The notes under the pieces: generated by a model
The model's input: the letters and a program-made list of their open reading frames with translations, nothing else
Database searches by the model: none
What the model was told of the DNA's origin: nothing
Position numbers and translations under genes: made by a program
In this document: positions 7,494 to 16,155 of the stretch, one piece after another
Layout of the letters: each line of letters begins with the position of its first letter
How positions within the stretch are numbered: the first letter of the stretch is position 1
Source of the DNA: Lachnospiraceae bacterium
GTDB lineage: Bacteria > Bacillota > Clostridia > Lachnospirales > Lachnospiraceae
Assembly (NCBI GenBank): GCA_021199655.1
Contig: JAJQHQ010000050.1
Location: 62,001-126,000, forward strand
DNA length: 64,000 nt
Direction of reading: 5' to 3'

Positions 7494-8891
7494 ATGAAAA
7501 ATTTGCAGGTTATAGAGACATTCGGCCACTATGTGGAAAAATTGAGTGATACCGACCCGGCGAAAGCGCGGGTCCTTTTAAAGACGGGCTGGCAGGCTCA
7601 GAATCTGAAGTTCCGTTTTACGCCGGATAAAGAGCTGCTTCCGGCAGACCGGTATCTGGCGCGGCTGATGATGGATACGATGCTGCGGCCGCTGAAAAAC
7701 CCGGATCAGAGTGTTTTGGTCAGCGTGTTTACGCCCTGTGAGCTGATGCAGGAGGTGGGACTGTTTCCGTACAATGTGGAGAGCTTTTCCTGTTATCTGT
7801 CCGCTTCAAAAGCGGAGCGGGCGTTTTTGCAGACTGCTGAGGACTGCGGCATTTCGGAGACGCTGTGCAGCTATCATAAGACGTTTATCGGAGCAGCAAA
7901 AAAGGGACTTTTGCCAGCACCGTGCTGTATTGTCTACACGACGCTTGCATGCGATGCGAACCTGCTGACGTTCCGCGAGTTGGCGGAACTGTACGGAGTG
8001 CCGTGTTTTGCAATCGATATACCCGCGTGCCGGCCCAACGCGCAGCGTTCTTACAATGGCCGGCACAATCTGCCGCCAAGCGATAGCGAGGGGGCGTCAC
8101 CCGCGTGCCGGACGAAAATGCCAATTACGAAAGATGACAGGATGTTGTCGCCGGATGACGCGAACGTAGCTTACGTGGCGGAGCAGCTGCGCGAGCTGGC
8201 GGCTTTTTTGGAGAAACATACCGGTAAAAAAATTAACGAGGACAGCCTGCGGGAACGTTTGGCGCGAAGCAGGCGGACGCTTGCGAATTACGACCGTTTT
8301 CAAAAAGAACGAGTGGATAAATATATCCCGGCGGATCTGGTGTCGCCGCTGTACTGTGGTATGACCAATAATATTTTGCTGGGGACAAAAGAGGAAGAGG
8401 CCTATACAGAAAAACTGCTGGCCGATCTGGAAAAGGCCGGTCCGGCGCGGGGAAAGCGCATTTACTGGATGCACATCATCCCGTTCTGGTCAGATGCGGT
8501 AAAGAATGTGTTCCGGCTGAATGAAAATGCGCAGATTGTCGGCTGCGAGCTGGCGCAGGTTGCGAATCTGGAGGCGCATTCGGATGATCCGTATGAGGAT
8601 ATGGCGATGCGGCTGCTTTATAATGCATTGAATGGCAGCATCAGCCGCCGGATCGAAGCGGGCATCCGCCACGCGAAAGAGACGAAGGCGGACGGCGTCG
8701 TCTGGTTTAACCACTGGGGCTGCAAGCATACGCTCGGCGGTTCACAGCTTGCGAAGAAACGGTTTGAGGCGGCCGGTATCCCGACCCTGATCCTGGACGG
8801 AGACGGCTGTGACCGGAGCCACGGAGGCGAAGGGCAGACATCTACGCGGCTGGGAGCTTTTCTGGAGATGCTGAACGCGGAGGATAATTGA
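7494..8891 (+). CDS. 2-hydroxyacyl-CoA dehydratase D-component family protein
   Basis: 465 residues of the HgdB/FldC/BcrC-like family, oxygen-sensitive subunits holding a [4Fe-4S] cluster that remove water from 2-hydroxyacyl-CoA or act in related radical reductions. Candidate cluster cysteines occur in FTPCELM, TTLACDANLLTF and NHWGCKHTLGGSQ. Start is ATG 7494; a TTG at 7503 has better spacing from GGAAGG and is an alternative. The partner and activase are fused in the next gene, 25 bases downstream. Residues about 181-206 are a 26-codon in-frame insert bounded by 13-bp direct repeats (ACCCGCGTGCCGG at 8021 and 8099). Substrate cannot be assigned. Confidence 0.85.
   Translation: MKNLQVIETFGHYVEKLSDTDPAKARVLLKTGWQAQNLKFRFTPDKELLPADRYLARLMMDTMLRPLKNPDQSVLVSVFTPCELMQEVGLFPYNVESFSCYLSASKAERAFLQTAEDCGISETLCSYHKTFIGAAKKGLLPAPCCIVYTTLACDANLLTFRELAELYGVPCFAIDIPACRPNAQRSYNGRHNLPPSDSEGASPACRTKMPITKDDRMLSPDDANVAYVAEQLRELAAFLEKHTGKKINEDSLRERLARSRRTLANYDRFQKERVDKYIPADLVSPLYCGMTNNILLGTKEEEAYTEKLLADLEKAGPARGKRIYWMHIIPFWSDAVKNVFRLNENAQIVGCELAQVANLEAHSDDPYEDMAMRLLYNALNGSISRRIEAGIRHAKETKADGVVWFNHWGCKHTLGGSQLAKKRFEAAGIPTLILDGDGCDRSHGGEGQTSTRLGAFLEMLNAEDN
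8021..8111 (+). repeat. In-frame insert with 13-bp direct repeats inside the dehydratase gene
   Basis: ACCCGCGTGCCGG occurs at 8021-8033 and 8099-8111, exactly 78 bases (26 codons) apart. Removing one repeat and the insert restores a continuous sequence, IDIPACR-TKMP. The insert codes a low-complexity Asn/Ser/Pro/Arg stretch. Confidence 0.75.
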
Positions 8892-8916
8892 AACTCAGGT
8901 AAGAAAGGAAACGGTT

Positions 8917-10839
8917 TTGGAAAAAACGTATTATGTCTGTAAATATACGCCGCTGGAGCTGCTGGCTGCGTTCGGCGGCGAATGTGAAAATCTGAATACA
9001 ATGCCGGAGGGCTTTGACTATGCGGATGAGATCGCGCATCCGAATATCTGCGGCTTTGGAAAATCGGTGCTGGAAGCGGTGCTTGCCGGACAGGTAAAGG
9101 AGCTTGTGCTGGTCAACTGCTGCGACACCATCCGCAGTGTCTATGATCTGTTGGAGGACAGCGGTCAGCTGGACTTCCTCTATATGCTCGATATGCTGCA
9201 TACAAGGTCAGCAGTCTCTGAAAGGACTGTTGACGCAGCCCGTGCCCATCGCCCGGAGGGCGATTTGCATGGCGCGGGTAACCCGAAAGACGAAGCCCGC
9301 GCCGATACCATCTGCAGCCGTGAGCGGGTCGCGGCACAACTAAAAGATCTGGCACAGAAATATGGCGAATACAAGGGTCGTGAATTCGATTATGAAGCGT
9401 TTCGCAGGGCATTTCAGCCGAAAGAACGCACACAGGAGCCGCATCTGGCGGTGCTCGGTGCCCGTATGGGAGACGAACTGTTTGAGATGACCGAAAAGAG
9501 TATGCCTCTTCCGGTCGTGAACGAGACCTGCGTGAATAACCGTTCGGTGGCGTGGACGTTTGCAGACCCGCAGGAGCAGGATGCTGGCCCTGATGCGGGA
9601 ACGCAGATTGCAAATGACGGGCTGTGTCATGAAGCTGACTTCGACGCCCTCATGGACTGGTATGCGGGCGAACTCTTAGGGCAGCTGCCCTGCATGCGGA
9701 TGTTGGATACAGCCGGACGCAAACAGCTTTATCAGGATCCGTCTTTAAAAGGCATCATTTATCATACTGTGAAATTTTGCGATTTTTATAGCTTTGAGTA
9801 TGCGGATATCAAGTCGCATACGGATGTGCCGATTTTGAAAATTGAGTCAGACTATACCGTACAGAGCAGTGGGCAGCTGCTGACGAGGCTGGAGGCGTTT
9901 GCGGAGAGTCTGGAGCTGAATCCGAAGATTATGAAAAAAGCTTCCCGCCCGGATTTATCAGGCGGAAAAGGTGATGGAACTGGTTTGGGAGGAAATACTG
10001 CAGGGGTGGACGGCGACAGCGGTTTTGCGTCGGAGCAGCACGAAAAGGGAGTGCATATGGGAAAAGGATATTTTGCGGGAATTGACAGCGGCTCGACAAG
10101 TACGGACGTGGTGATTTTAAATAAGGAAAAGGAAATCGTGGCAGGCATCATCCTGCCGACCGGTGCAGGCGCGGCGATCGGTGCGGAGCGGGCGCTGGAG
10201 CAGGCGCTGGAACAGGCGCACCTGAATCGGGAGGATATTGATGCGGTGGTCACCACCGGATATGGGCGCACGGCGATACAAGTCGGGGATAAAAGCATCA
10301 CCGAGATCACCTGCCACGCGAGAGGCGCACATTTCCTGAATCCGTCGGTGAGGACGGTCGTTGACATCGGCGGGCAGGACAGCAAGGTGATCCGGCTGGA
10401 TGCGGACGGTTCCGTGAAGAATTTTGTCATGAACGACAAATGTGCGGCGGGTACCGGGCGCTTTCTGGAAATGATGGCGCGGACGATGGAAATGACACTG
10501 GATGAGATCAGTAAAGCGGGGCTTTCCTACGACGAGGATATCACGATTTCCAGTATGTGTACGGTGTTCGCGGAGTCGGAGGTCGTTTCTCTGATCGCAC
10601 AGAACAAAAAACCGGACGATATCGTCCACGGTCTGAACAAGGCGGTCGCAGCAAAGACTGCGGCGCTCGTAAAACGCGTCGGTGGCGAGGAAGCCTACAT
10701 GATGACCGGCGGCGTTGCACAGAATCAGGGACTGGTAAAGACTCTGGAGGAGCGCCTGGGCACGAAACTTATCATCAGCGAGAAGGCGCAGCTCTGCGGA
10801 GCATTAGGTGCGGCGCTGTATGCGGCGGATATGGAATGA
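8917..10839 (+). CDS. 2-hydroxyacyl-CoA dehydratase-like subunit fused to its activase ATPase
   Basis: 640 residues, starting at TTG 8917 with GAAAGGAAA upstream. Residues about 1-340 resemble a second dehydratase subunit. From Met381 (base 10057) the protein is a complete activase (BadF/BcrA/HgdC type): phosphate loop GIDSGSTSTDVV, DIGGQDSKVI, cluster cysteines in NDKCAAGTGRF and SSMCTVFAESE, adenosine motif TGGVAQN. Activases hydrolyse ATP to push one electron into the dehydratase. They are normally separate proteins of about 260 residues, so this is a fusion. GGGAG precedes ATG 10057, so separate activase might also be made. A palindromic insert lies in frame at 9239-9278. Confidence 0.85.
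   Translation: MEKTYYVCKYTPLELLAAFGGECENLNTMPEGFDYADEIAHPNICGFGKSVLEAVLAGQVKELVLVNCCDTIRSVYDLLEDSGQLDFLYMLDMLHTRSAVSERTVDAARAHRPEGDLHGAGNPKDEARADTICSRERVAAQLKDLAQKYGEYKGREFDYEAFRRAFQPKERTQEPHLAVLGARMGDELFEMTEKSMPLPVVNETCVNNRSVAWTFADPQEQDAGPDAGTQIANDGLCHEADFDALMDWYAGELLGQLPCMRMLDTAGRKQLYQDPSLKGIIYHTVKFCDFYSFEYADIKSHTDVPILKIESDYTVQSSGQLLTRLEAFAESLELNPKIMKKASRPDLSGGKGDGTGLGGNTAGVDGDSGFASEQHEKGVHMGKGYFAGIDSGSTSTDVVILNKEKEIVAGIILPTGAGAAIGAERALEQALEQAHLNREDIDAVVTTGYGRTAIQVGDKSITEITCHARGAHFLNPSVRTVVDIGGQDSKVIRLDADGSVKNFVMNDKCAAGTGRFLEMMARTMEMTLDEISKAGLSYDEDITISSMCTVFAESEVVSLIAQNKKPDDIVHGLNKAVAAKTAALVKRVGGEEAYMMTGGVAQNQGLVKTLEERLGTKLIISEKAQLCGALGAALYAADME
9239..9278 (+). repeat. In-frame double-stem palindrome inside the dehydratase-activase gene
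   Basis: The outer arms CCCGTGCC and GGCGCGGG enclose ATCGCCC-gga-GGGCGAT and a TTTGCAT stretch. The inner hairpin and following bases resemble the intergenic element after galactokinase (ATCGCCC-gca-GGGTGATT, 63084-63101). The reading frame stays open. Confidence 0.65.
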
Positions 10840-10996
10840 GACGGCGGTATTTGCTGCGGATACGGCTGATAGTTCTGTCAGGTATATGTACTGGTGCAGG
10901 CAGAAACCTGTTTGCAGAAATCGTATAATTTCAGTGGCAATGGAGTTTGTTTTGTAGTAAAATAAGCGTAACAATGGAGCCGGAAAGGAGAGCATT

Positions 10997-11347
10997 ATGG
11001 CAAAGCGAGGCGGTTTTCAGGGCGGGATGCCCGGAAATATGAACAACCTGATGAAGCAGGCGCAGAAGATGCAGAAACAGATGGAGGAGAATCAGCAGGC
11101 GCTTGAGGAGAAAGAGTTTACAGCGACAGCCGGAGGCGGCGCGGTAGAGGTGACTGTTTCCGGGAAAAGAGAAGTGACGAAGGTGACGCTCTCGGAGGAA
11201 GTCGTAGATCCGGATGATATTGAGATGTTGCAGGATCTGATCGTGGCTGCGACCAACGAGGCGCTGCGTAAGGTAGAAGAAGAGGCGGCTGCCATGATGT
11301 CGAAGTATACGGGCGGCATGGGCGGACTTGGAGGATTCGGATTCTGA
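10997..11347 (+). CDS. YbaB/EbfC family nucleoid-associated protein
   Basis: 116 residues. N-terminal [17 protein letters not shown], central [15 protein letters not shown] and [19 protein letters not shown] are typical of YbaB/EbfC, small dimeric DNA-binding proteins. GGAAAGGAG precedes the start. The stop overlaps the recR start (TGATG), a coupling common in bacteria. The dnaX gene often found upstream is absent here; a dehydratase-activase gene precedes instead. Confidence 0.93.
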   Translation: MAKRGGFQGGMPGNMNNLMKQAQKMQKQMEENQQALEEKEFTATAGGGAVEVTVSGKREVTKVTLSEEVVDPDDIEMLQDLIVAATNEALRKVEEEAAAMMSKYTGGMGGLGGFGF

Positions 11348-11943
11348 TGGATTACTACGGAAAACGGATGTCGAAGCTGATCGAGCAGCTTTCCGCACTG
11401 CCTGGTATTGGAAACAAATCTGCGCAGCGTCTGGCGTTTCATCTGATCCATATGCCGCAGGAGCGCGTAAAGCAGCTGACAGACGCAATCACGGACGCAC
11501 GGGAAAACGTCTGTTACTGCAAGGAATGCTGTACGCTGACTGATCAGGAAATCTGTCCGATCTGCAGTAACCCTGCACGCGATAAAAAGACGATCATGGT
11601 GGTGGAAACGACCAGAGATCTGGCCGCGTATGAGAAGACCGGAAAATACGAGGGCGTGTACCATGTGCTTCACGGCGCGATCTCTCCGATGCTTGGAATC
11701 GGCCCGGGTGATATCCGCCTCAAAGAGCTGATCAAACGCCTCGAGGGCGATGTGAATGAAGTCATCATCGCGACCAATTCCAGTCTCGAAGGCGAGACGA
11801 CCGCGATGTACATCAGCAAGCTGATCAAGCCGACCGGCATTAAGGTTACGCGCATCGCGAGCGGCGTGCCTGTCGGCGGCGATCTGGAGTACATAGATGA
11901 GATGACGCTGCTGCGGGCGCTGGAGGGACGGGTGGAATTGTAG
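11347..11943 (+). CDS. recR: Recombination protein RecR
   Basis: 198 residues, normal RecR length. Helix-hairpin-helix near the start (LSALPGIGNKSAQRLAFHL), a four-cysteine zinc finger (CYCKECCTLTDQEICPIC) and a Toprim domain (VVETTRDLAAYEKTGKYEG to HGAISPMLGIGPGDI). RecR acts with RecO and RecF to load RecA at gaps. Its start overlaps the stop of ybaB by one base, so translation is probably coupled. Confidence 0.97.
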   Translation: MDYYGKRMSKLIEQLSALPGIGNKSAQRLAFHLIHMPQERVKQLTDAITDARENVCYCKECCTLTDQEICPICSNPARDKKTIMVVETTRDLAAYEKTGKYEGVYHVLHGAISPMLGIGPGDIRLKELIKRLEGDVNEVIIATNSSLEGETTAMYISKLIKPTGIKVTRIASGVPVGGDLEYIDEMTLLRALEGRVEL

Positions 11944-11950
11944 AGTTCTC

Positions 11951-11990
11951 GTAACTATTCAGGACAGTACCTCGCACTTGCTGCGAGGTC
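11951..11990 (+). repeat. Family 1 element, left end only
   Basis: GTAACTATTCAGGACAGTAC followed by the CTCGCACTTGCTGCGAG hairpin. It fills the gap between the convergent recR and yyaC genes and touches the yyaC stop codon. It could serve as a bidirectional terminator but has no T-run. Confidence 0.75.
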
Positions 11991-12638
11991 TCACCCGCAC
12001 ACATCCAGAATACATTTGCAGATATGTTCTGCCATTGACATGATCAGGGACAGACGCACGCTCTGCAGCACAAGATAGGGTCGGCTGCTCTGAGCTCCGG
12101 CAATACCGGTGATGGAGATATCACCCACCGCCGGTAACTCTTTTTTGACGCCCATACCGGGGCGTATACTTCCGGAACGGATCAGCACGGAGCCAACTTT
12201 ATACTGACATCCAAGAGAAGCATCCACAGCGATTATGGCGCTGTCCGGGTGCTTTTTTTTAATCTGTGCAAGCGTTTCTGCCAGATTGCAGGCATGCACA
12301 GGTGTTTCCAGAGTGCCGTAAATGGCAAGAGAATCCCCTGCGCTTTTTTTCAGAAGACTGCCGGTGAGCGGCCCCAGGCTGTCGCCGACAATCCGGTCTG
12401 TGCCGATGCAGAGGATGACCGGCTTCGTGTGGGAGAAATCTGCGCTGGCGGCTGCGGCTGGAAGTACCTTGTCCGCGGCGGATTTGTTTTGGTTGAATCG
12501 AATGGTGCCGGTTTCGAAAGATGCGGTGGCCGCTAGAAGCTGCGCAAGCTGTTCCGGATCCAGCAGCCGGGGTTCGCTGCATATAGTTGATCTCCACAGG
12601 CTGTGTAAGCCGGTTTGAATGGAAGTTGTAGCAGACAT
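11991..12638 (-). CDS. YyaC-type spore protease family protein (DUF1256)
   Basis: 215 residues. KPVILCIGTDRIVGDSLGP, GTLETPVHACNLAETL and IIAVDASLG are the family blocks of YyaC, a sporulation-linked protein with a hydrogenase-maturation-protease-like fold. Start 12638 has GGAAAGG seven bases upstream; an earlier in-frame Met at 12701 would lengthen the protein without homology. Its presence supports an endospore-forming host. The exact substrate of the family is not established. Confidence 0.85.
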   Translation of the reverse strand: MSATTSIQTGLHSLWRSTICSEPRLLDPEQLAQLLAATASFETGTIRFNQNKSAADKVLPAAAASADFSHTKPVILCIGTDRIVGDSLGPLTGSLLKKSAGDSLAIYGTLETPVHACNLAETLAQIKKKHPDSAIIAVDASLGCQYKVGSVLIRSGSIRPGMGVKKELPAVGDISITGIAGAQSSRPYLVLQSVRLSLIMSMAEHICKCILDVCG

Positions 12639-12717
12639 TTTCATTCCTTTCCGCAGAGAGCTGAACGTGATATATTGCTGTGGGAACAACTGTGGCAACA
12701 TATTTCATTACTGAAAT

Positions 12718-12870
12718 GTAACTGCCTGGCACATTCGCAGTTACGCTAAAATATTTATCATTACCAGTTTATCCCGCCGGAGGAAAAATATTCAGGAGTT
12801 GTGGAGGTTTCGATTGAAATCACCGTGGTTATTTTATATGATAGGAAATGTGAAGATACTGAACAGTTAC
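12718..12870 (+). repeat. Degenerate family 1 ends
   Basis: Two fragments: GTAACTG ... CAGTTAC as a small inverted repeat at 12718-12744, and a right end GTGAAGATACTGAACAGTTAC-like piece at 12850-12870 (shown: GATACTGAACAGTTAC). The second ends 52 bases before the next start codon. Nothing else was recognised in the bases between. Confidence 0.55.
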
Positions 12871-12922
12871 AGATACGGAATAGTTACATATGATACAGAA
12901 CAGCAGGACGAGGAGAGAAACG

Positions 12923-13867
12923 ATGAACAGAAATAAGAGAATATTAACGGTAATACCGATGACAAAAGAACAAAGGACACGCCTGGAAGCCGCTATGCCG
13001 GACTCTGCATTTGTGTATGCAGAAGCGGAAAAGGTCACGCAGGAACAGGTGCGCGATGCGGATATTATTCTGGGAAACGTACCGGTATCGATGCTGAGCC
13101 AGGCGGAACATCTGGAATGGCTGCATCTGAACACAGCCGGTTTTGAGCAGTATACCGTGCCGGGGGTTCTCCGTGCAGGGACTCTGCTTACCAACAGTAC
13201 AGGAGCCTACGGGAAAGCGGTGTCGGAGCATTTGTTTGTGATGGCGCTGGCCATACAGAAACGCCTTCCGGCCTATCGGGACAATCAGAGAAACCATATC
13301 TGGCGCGACGAAGGTGAAGTGGTTTCCATGAGCGACGCGAGGGTACTTGTGCTTGGGACAGGCGATATCGGGAGTCATTTTGCGTCTCTGGCGCATGCGT
13401 TTGGCGCATATGTGACCGGCGTAAAGCGGACGCCGGGAACCTGCCCGGAAGGAGTGGATGAGCTTCATCTGATGGATGATCTGGACTCTCTTTTGCCGCA
13501 GGCGGATGTGGTAGCCGCTTTTTTGCCGAGTACTGCTCAGACCAAAGGACTGTTTGACCGGGAGAAGCTTTCTCTTATGAAAAAGGGAAGCATTTTTGTC
13601 AACGGTGGCCGGGGCGATCTGGTTTGCACAGAGGATCTGTGTGATGTGCTGGAATCCGGACATCTTCTTGGGGCAGCGCTGGATGTGACGGATCCAGAAC
13701 CGCTTCCGGCGGATCACCGGCTGTGGGAGATTCCAAATGCGTTTGTGACGCCCCATATCTCCGGCTATTATCATCTGCCGGAGACACTGAAAAACATTGT
13801 GGAGATCTGTATCGAAAATGTCAGGCGGTACGCCTGCGGGGAAGAGATGAGGAATGTTGTGAAGTAA
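12923..13867 (+). CDS. D-isomer 2-hydroxyacid dehydrogenase family protein
   Basis: 314 residues. The NAD-binding glycine motif is VLGTGDIGSHFA. The catalytic triad is visible as Arg in NGGRGDLV, Glu in DPEPLPADH and His in VTPHISG. Start 12923 (MNRNKRILTVIPM) has GAGGAGAG upstream. Homologues reduce 2-oxo acids or oxidise D-2-hydroxyacids; substrate unknown. It stands alone between repeat fragments and a terminator. Confidence 0.88.
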   Translation: MNRNKRILTVIPMTKEQRTRLEAAMPDSAFVYAEAEKVTQEQVRDADIILGNVPVSMLSQAEHLEWLHLNTAGFEQYTVPGVLRAGTLLTNSTGAYGKAVSEHLFVMALAIQKRLPAYRDNQRNHIWRDEGEVVSMSDARVLVLGTGDIGSHFASLAHAFGAYVTGVKRTPGTCPEGVDELHLMDDLDSLLPQADVVAAFLPSTAQTKGLFDREKLSLMKKGSIFVNGGRGDLVCTEDLCDVLESGHLLGAALDVTDPEPLPADHRLWEIPNAFVTPHISGYYHLPETLKNIVEICIENVRRYACGEEMRNVVK

Positions 13868-13937
13868 TAATTGATGAAGCAGAAACAGAGATGACCCTGC
13901 AGACCGGCGATGATACGCCAGTGAAGATCTGGATAAG

Positions 13938-13965
13938 AGGAGGACCTGAAGGCCTCCTTTTTTTA
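13938..13965 (+). terminator. Rho-independent terminator
   Basis: AGGAGG pairs with CCTCCT across ACCTGAAGG and is followed by a run of seven T. It lies about 70 bases after the dehydrogenase stop. Confidence 0.85.
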
Positions 13966-14028
13966 AAACAATTTTTTTCTTTTAACCATAAAATGCTAAA
14001 TTCTGCATAAAGTATATAGTAAAGTTAT

Positions 14029-14055
14029 GTAACTGTAAAAGTATTGAACAGTTAC
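14029..14055 (+). repeat. Family 1 element, right end only
   Basis: GTAACTGT and ACAGTTAC flank AAAAGTATTGA. It lies about 100 bases before the LysM protein start. Confidence 0.65.
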
Positions 14056-14158
14056 AAGGCTATTTCCTGCGGAGTCGCTGCCGGAAAACCGTGCGCGGAA
14101 ATTGTTTGCGCCCGGGCGGGACGGCGGAGCGAAGCCCATGAAAAGGAGTGTGCGGATT

Positions 14159-15793
14159 ATGGGGAATGAAAATTTGCTGCCTAAGAACATACGTCAGATT
14201 GGAGAGATACAGGGCAGACGGAAGATCTATCTGGAAGATTATGTGATGACTTACATACGGAAGATGGAAAACAGGGGGAACGATGACTTTCTGGGGATTC
14301 TTCTGGGAGAACGAAAATGTACGGAGGAAGCGGAGTATGTGTTCGTGCGGGGAATCATGGAGGTTCCGGGAGAGACGGATGGAGAACAGCTGAAGCAGAA
14401 GCTGCGTGGAATGCCAGAGGCTGGACAGACGCAGCGGGAACCACGAGGGGCGGCTGTAGCGGAACAGGCGGAGGAAGGAAAGAAAACTGCCGGAGAGAGT
14501 GTACCGGAAAAAGAGAAAACCGGGCTGTGGCAGGCATTTCAGAAGCGTTATGGGACGCGGGAGGACTGGGCTGCGGAAGACGATCAGGGAACTGCAGGAA
14601 AACAGGAAAAACAGGAAGGCGTAGCGGATAATGTAAAGACAGAAGAGAAGGTCAGCATGAAAAGTGACCAAAGAAAGAACGGGAAAGATGATTCTGCAAT
14701 TCCAAAAGACCGATGGGAGAGGCTTCGCAGGGATCAGGCAGCGCATTTTCCGGGAAGTCAGGTCGTGGGCTGCTGTGTGATCGGAACATGGGAAACAGGG
14801 CAGATGGAGGAGCTGACGGGGCAGATCCCGGAGGCAAAGCAAATGCTTTATCATCTGCAGGATCAGGAGGAACGTCTTTACTGGCTTGAAGGAGAACGAT
14901 ATGAAGGCATAGCGGGCTATTTTGTCTTTTATGAGCAGAACCGGCAGATGCAGGAGTATCTTTCGGAGCTGTTTGGCGAGTCGAGCGTGGAGAAAGAGAG
15001 CGCTCCGGATAACGCGATCATCAGCTTCCGGGAAAAAGTGAAAAACAAAGCGGATGAGAAAAGCAGAAGCTTTCTGAAGCTTGCCAGTTCTTTCTTTGTG
15101 GTGGGAGCGCTGCTTGTCGGCGTGATCGCGGTGAATCGTGTATCGGATCTTCGTCAGACGGCGAGTGTGACCGGAACGACAACGGCTTCTCTGGAGGATG
15201 GGCAGGGAACAGTGTCGGATTCCGGAGATACGTTTTCAAGTGCATCAGACAGTATGTCCGTCTCAGCAGATGCCAAAAGCGATGCGGCAGACCAGTCAGA
15301 TAGCGCAGATAATGTAGAGAGTGTGGCAGACGCCGCGGAAAATACCGCGGATGTCAGTGATATTCTGACAGGCTCGGATGCGTTCTGGGCAGAAGATGAA
15401 ACTGATGTTAGTGCGGCTGCATCTGAGTCAGCGGTCTCATCAGGCGCCTCGAATGATGCAGGCACCGCTTCTGCGGCGGATGCAGGCACAGACTCAGGCG
15501 TAAGCCCGGTTTCTGCAGCGGACGCAGCATCTGACACGGGTACAACGTCCGCTACAGGCACCGCTTCTGACACGGCGGCCGCCGATACAGACGAGACCTC
15601 CGGCACAGAAACCGCCGTGGAGGCGACAAGCCGGCAGGTGCAGGCTTCTTATACGATACGCATGGGTGATACGCTGGCGGAAATCTGTGCGAAATATTAC
15701 GGGAGCCTGGATCGTCTGGAGGAACTCTGCGAGGTGAACGGAATTGAAGACGCAGATCATATCATACCCGGACAGAAGATCATGCTGCCATGA
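14159..15793 (+). CDS. Membrane protein with C-terminal LysM domain
   Basis: 544 residues. An N-terminal soluble domain (about 1-60 and 180-270) is split by a charged low-complexity segment. Its segments YVFVRGIMEVPG and FPGSQVVGCCVIGTW recall MPN/JAMM folds but lack the His-x-His site, so that likeness is tentative. One membrane helix lies near 305-325 (ASSFFVVGALLVGVIAVN). A long Ser/Ala/Asp/Thr-rich linker leads to a LysM domain at about 497-543 (YTIRMGDTLAEICAKYYGS, IIPGQKIMLP), which binds peptidoglycan. Start 14159 has AAAAGGAG 10 bases upstream. Probably anchors a cytoplasmic domain to the cell wall. Confidence 0.75.
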   Translation: MGNENLLPKNIRQIGEIQGRRKIYLEDYVMTYIRKMENRGNDDFLGILLGERKCTEEAEYVFVRGIMEVPGETDGEQLKQKLRGMPEAGQTQREPRGAAVAEQAEEGKKTAGESVPEKEKTGLWQAFQKRYGTREDWAAEDDQGTAGKQEKQEGVADNVKTEEKVSMKSDQRKNGKDDSAIPKDRWERLRRDQAAHFPGSQVVGCCVIGTWETGQMEELTGQIPEAKQMLYHLQDQEERLYWLEGERYEGIAGYFVFYEQNRQMQEYLSELFGESSVEKESAPDNAIISFREKVKNKADEKSRSFLKLASSFFVVGALLVGVIAVNRVSDLRQTASVTGTTTASLEDGQGTVSDSGDTFSSASDSMSVSADAKSDAADQSDSADNVESVADAAENTADVSDILTGSDAFWAEDETDVSAAASESAVSSGASNDAGTASAADAGTDSGVSPVSAADAASDTGTTSATGTASDTAAADTDETSGTETAVEATSRQVQASYTIRMGDTLAEICAKYYGSLDRLEELCEVNGIEDADHIIPGQKIMLP

Positions 15794-15801
15794 AGAATAT
15801 T

Positions 15802-16075
15802 GTATCTATTCAGAACAGCAGGCCACAGGTCTACGCTCCGCTTCGGTCGTCGCTAAACGGACGTCCACTGGACGTCCAGCGACGCCTTCTTCGAAGGCTA
15901 TATGCCGCTTGCACGTCATATTCTCCGCTGCCGCTCCGGTCGGTGCTAAACGAGCGCCACTGGCGCTCAGCACCTGAGGCTTGATGGGCGTCTCCGTTCC
16001 ACTTCGGTCGGCGCTAAACGGACATCCACTGGATGTCCAGCGCCCGCCCATCTCGAAATGAAAATTAACTTTACA
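15802..16075 (-). repeat. Composite palindromic element, family 2, with three AGT-hairpin modules
   Basis: Left edge GTATCTATTCAGAACAGCAG, right edge CTCGAAATGAAAATTAAC. It is the inverted counterpart of the element at 5022. It carries three hairpin modules in minus orientation at about 15829-15883, 15922-15973 and 15990-16043. Their stem arms differ (GGACGTCC, GAGCGCC, GGACATCC) but each arm stays complementary to its partner. CTTCTTCGAAGG (15888) is shared with 5208-5219. Confidence 0.75.
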
Positions 16076-16098
16076 AGCCATTCTGTCTGTGCTATAGT
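16070..16098 (+). promoter_or_regulatory. Sigma-A type promoter before the HTH-GHKL-DUF4325 gene
   Basis: TTTACA (16070-16075), 17-bp spacer, TATAGT (16093-16098). It starts right at the edge of the composite repeat, 58 bases before the chosen start codon. Confidence 0.7.
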
Positions 16099-16155
16099 TA
16101 AAAATATAAAAAATAAAGTTAAATACAGCGGGGCATGACGAATCGGGAGGAGCTA

